Origin: Pedobacter schmidteae | GTDB taxonomy: Bacteria > Bacteroidota > Bacteroidia > Sphingobacteriales > Sphingobacteriaceae | Direction: 5' to 3' | NCBI RefSeq assembly: GCF_900564155.1 | Contig: NZ_LS999839.1 | Coordinates: 5,081,097 to 5,145,096, forward strand | Length of the DNA stretch: 64,000 nucleotides | Part shown: positions 62,804 through 64,000 of the stretch, one piece after another | Position numbering within the stretch: the first letter of the stretch is position 1 | Layout of the letters: every line of letters begins with the position of its first letter | Notes under the pieces: model-generated | Told to the model about the DNA's origin: nothing | Seen by the model: only the letters and a program-made list of their open reading frames with translations | Database searches by the model: none | Position numbers and translations under genes: made by a program

Positions 62804-63574
62804 TTAAAATATCTGGTTAATAATTTGCGTACTGCTTTGATCGTCCAAAAACAACACCGCATTTTTGTGATTCCTTAAATGTGTAGAAGGAAATTTATTG
62901 CTGATTTCTTCATTTAAGGTATGATAAACCGCCTGAGCCTTTTTATCGCCCGGCACTGTACAAAAAGCATACGGCGCTTTAAGTAGCGCAGGCAAAGTCA
63001 GCGTTAAAGCATGTGTTGGCACCTCGCCTATCTCATTAAAACAGCCATCATTTACCTGTTGAATACGGCATTGTTCATCCAGATCAACCCGTTTCACAAA
63101 ATAAGGATCATCAATATCCGCTACATGAGGGTCATTAAATGCCAGATGCGTATTTTCTCCAATACCCAAGCATACAATATCTGTTTCATACTTGTTTAGC
63201 AAGTCTGTATAACGTAAACACTCTGCTTCATCATCAGCCTCATTTCCATTGATATAATTTACCGTACGGAAAGGAACCAAATCAAATAAGCGCGCTTTCA
63301 GAAAGTTGCCAAATCCTTGCGGAGCATCGGAAGGCAGATTTACATATTCGTCCATATGGAAAGCATTCAGCTTCGACCACTTGATGTCTTTTTTGACCAA
63401 TGCCTCAAAAAACTCATTTTGCGATGGTGCCGCCCCAAATATGATGTTAACGAAGGGCTGTTTATTCAACAGCTTGTTTATTCTGTCACTAACAGCCTCG
63501 GCCACCGCCTCTCCCATCAGGGCTCTACTGTCAAAAACCTTAACAGTCAAATTGTCTTTTATAAATTCTTTCAT
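62804..63574 (-). CDS. nagB: Glucosamine-6-phosphate deaminase-like protein
   Basis: A 256-residue protein of the NagB/6-phosphogluconolactonase fold from the ATG at 63574 (an earlier one at 63613 gives an unlikely N-terminus). Marks are SRALMGEAVAEAVSDRI, INIIFGAAPSQ, NAFHMDEYVNL and LGIGENTHLAFNDP. NagB normally reads G-x-G-N-D-G-H-I-A-F-N-E-P; here the acid before the glycine position is Asn and the final acid is Asp, with Thr for Gly, while the His is kept. That could be a working variant or a change of substrate. It is 2 bp after nagA, supporting an amino sugar role. Confidence 0.8.
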   Translation of the reverse strand: MKEFIKDNLTVKVFDSRALMGEAVAEAVSDRINKLLNKQPFVNIIFGAAPSQNEFFEALVKKDIKWSKLNAFHMDEYVNLPSDAPQGFGNFLKARLFDLVPFRTVNYINGNEADDEAECLRYTDLLNKYETDIVCLGIGENTHLAFNDPHVADIDDPYFVKRVDLDEQCRIQQVNDGCFNEIGEVPTHALTLTLPALLKAPYAFCTVPGDKKAQAVYHTLNEEISNKFPSTHLRNHKNAVLFLDDQSSTQIINQIF

Positions 63575-63576
63575 TT

Positions 63577-64000
63577 TTAATCTTCTATTTCTTGCATAAA
63601 ATCTGCTGAACAATAGCTTACTTTTCCATTGATGATGGTCATTTTAATATTGATGTTGTCGTCAAAAATTAAAACGTCAGCATCTTTACCCTCGGTAAGT
63701 GTCCCCTTCCTGTCTTCAATCCCCATAATCCTGGCCGGGGTTCTTGACATCATCCTAACTGCCTCCACCAATGGAATATCAGCCATTTTAACCATCGTCC
63801 TTACCAGTCGGTCTGTAGTCGCTACGCTTCCGGCAAAAGAAGACCTGTCGGCCATTATTGCTACTCCATTTTCGATAGTCACTTTCATCCCGGTATCTTT
63901 GTTTCCGAGAATACTATCCCCTTCCGGCATTCCCGCTCCCCGCATGGCATCTGTAATTAATGCAATCCGATCGGGTCCTTTTATTTTATATACCAGTTTC
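63577..64000 (-). CDS. nagA: N-acetylglucosamine-6-phosphate deacetylase, C-terminal part
   Basis: The frame runs off the right edge; at least 141 C-terminal residues are visible. They start with YKIKGPDRIALITDAMRGAGM, which contains the catalytic Asp of the amidohydrolase family, and continue with FAGSVATTDRLVRTMV and ARIMGIEDRKGTLTEGKDADVLIF, as in NagA. NagA removes acetyl from N-acetylglucosamine-6-phosphate. Together with the nagB-like gene it shows an amino sugar catabolic step at the top of the operon. The start lies outside the window. Confidence 0.9.
   Translation of the reverse strand, partial: KLVYKIKGPDRIALITDAMRGAGMPEGDSILGNKDTGMKVTIENGVAIMADRSSFAGSVATTDRLVRTMVKMADIPLVEAVRMMSRTPARIMGIEDRKGTLTEGKDADVLIFDDNINIKMTIINGKVSYCSADFMQEIED

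Overview
The window comes from a Bacteroidota chromosome, most likely a Pedobacter-like member of the Sphingobacteriaceae. The signs are SusC/SusD pairs, a FecR anti-sigma/ECF sigma pair, many Sec and lipoprotein signals, AT-rich intergenic DNA, and promoters of the Bacteroidota type (TTTG-N19-TAnnTTTG), seen best ahead of three tRNA genes. I found no phage, transposase, integrase or CRISPR array.

Region 1 (1-8.0 kb) is housekeeping: a MATE exporter behind a hairpin-rich leader, a DUF983 protein, a Crp/Fnr regulator divergent from a beta-barrel protein, then a cell-wall cluster (ddl, PASTA protein, mltG, a BrkB-type membrane protein). Region 2 (8.0-20 kb) starts after the first tRNA-Ser(UGA). 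It holds two dihydrofolate-reductase-like proteins, a secreted basic-tailed protein, and a DUF4382 lipoprotein divergent from a small secreted K/P-rich protein, an outer-membrane protein and an OmpR-type two-component system. Their shared intergenic region carries two oppositely oriented sets of 11-bp-phased repeats that look like response-regulator sites. A second histidine kinase follows, then a minus-strand operon (membrane protein, winged-helix regulator, TonB-dependent receptor, TPR-like protein) with a palindrome present in two identical copies.

Region 3 (20-40.4 kb) lies between the second and third identical tRNA-Ser genes. A short stretch downstream of the second tRNA holds a small HTH gene, a decayed copy of the tRNA 3' end plus its terminator, and a membrane-protein gene followed by a remnant of a second copy. 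Then come a SusC/SusD pair on the plus strand and, on the minus strand, a polysaccharide utilization locus: ECF sigma, FecR, STN-type SusC, SusD, metallophosphoesterase, GH29 fucosidase, toroid protein and sulfatase. This points to a sulfated, fucose-containing glycan.

Region 4 (40.4-64 kb) is a uronate/heteroglycan catabolic cluster: an SDR-type mannonate oxidoreductase and mannonate dehydratase, a sialate-type O-acetylesterase, a GH52-like enzyme, an AraC and a LacI regulator, a hexuronate-type MFS transporter, and a long minus-strand operon nagA-nagB-PhyH-isomerase-GH106-GH28-GH92-PL8. The two isomerase-like TIM barrels and two PhyH-type oxygenases form a repeated theme whose chemistry I cannot name. 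nagA runs off the right edge, so the operon continues outside the window.
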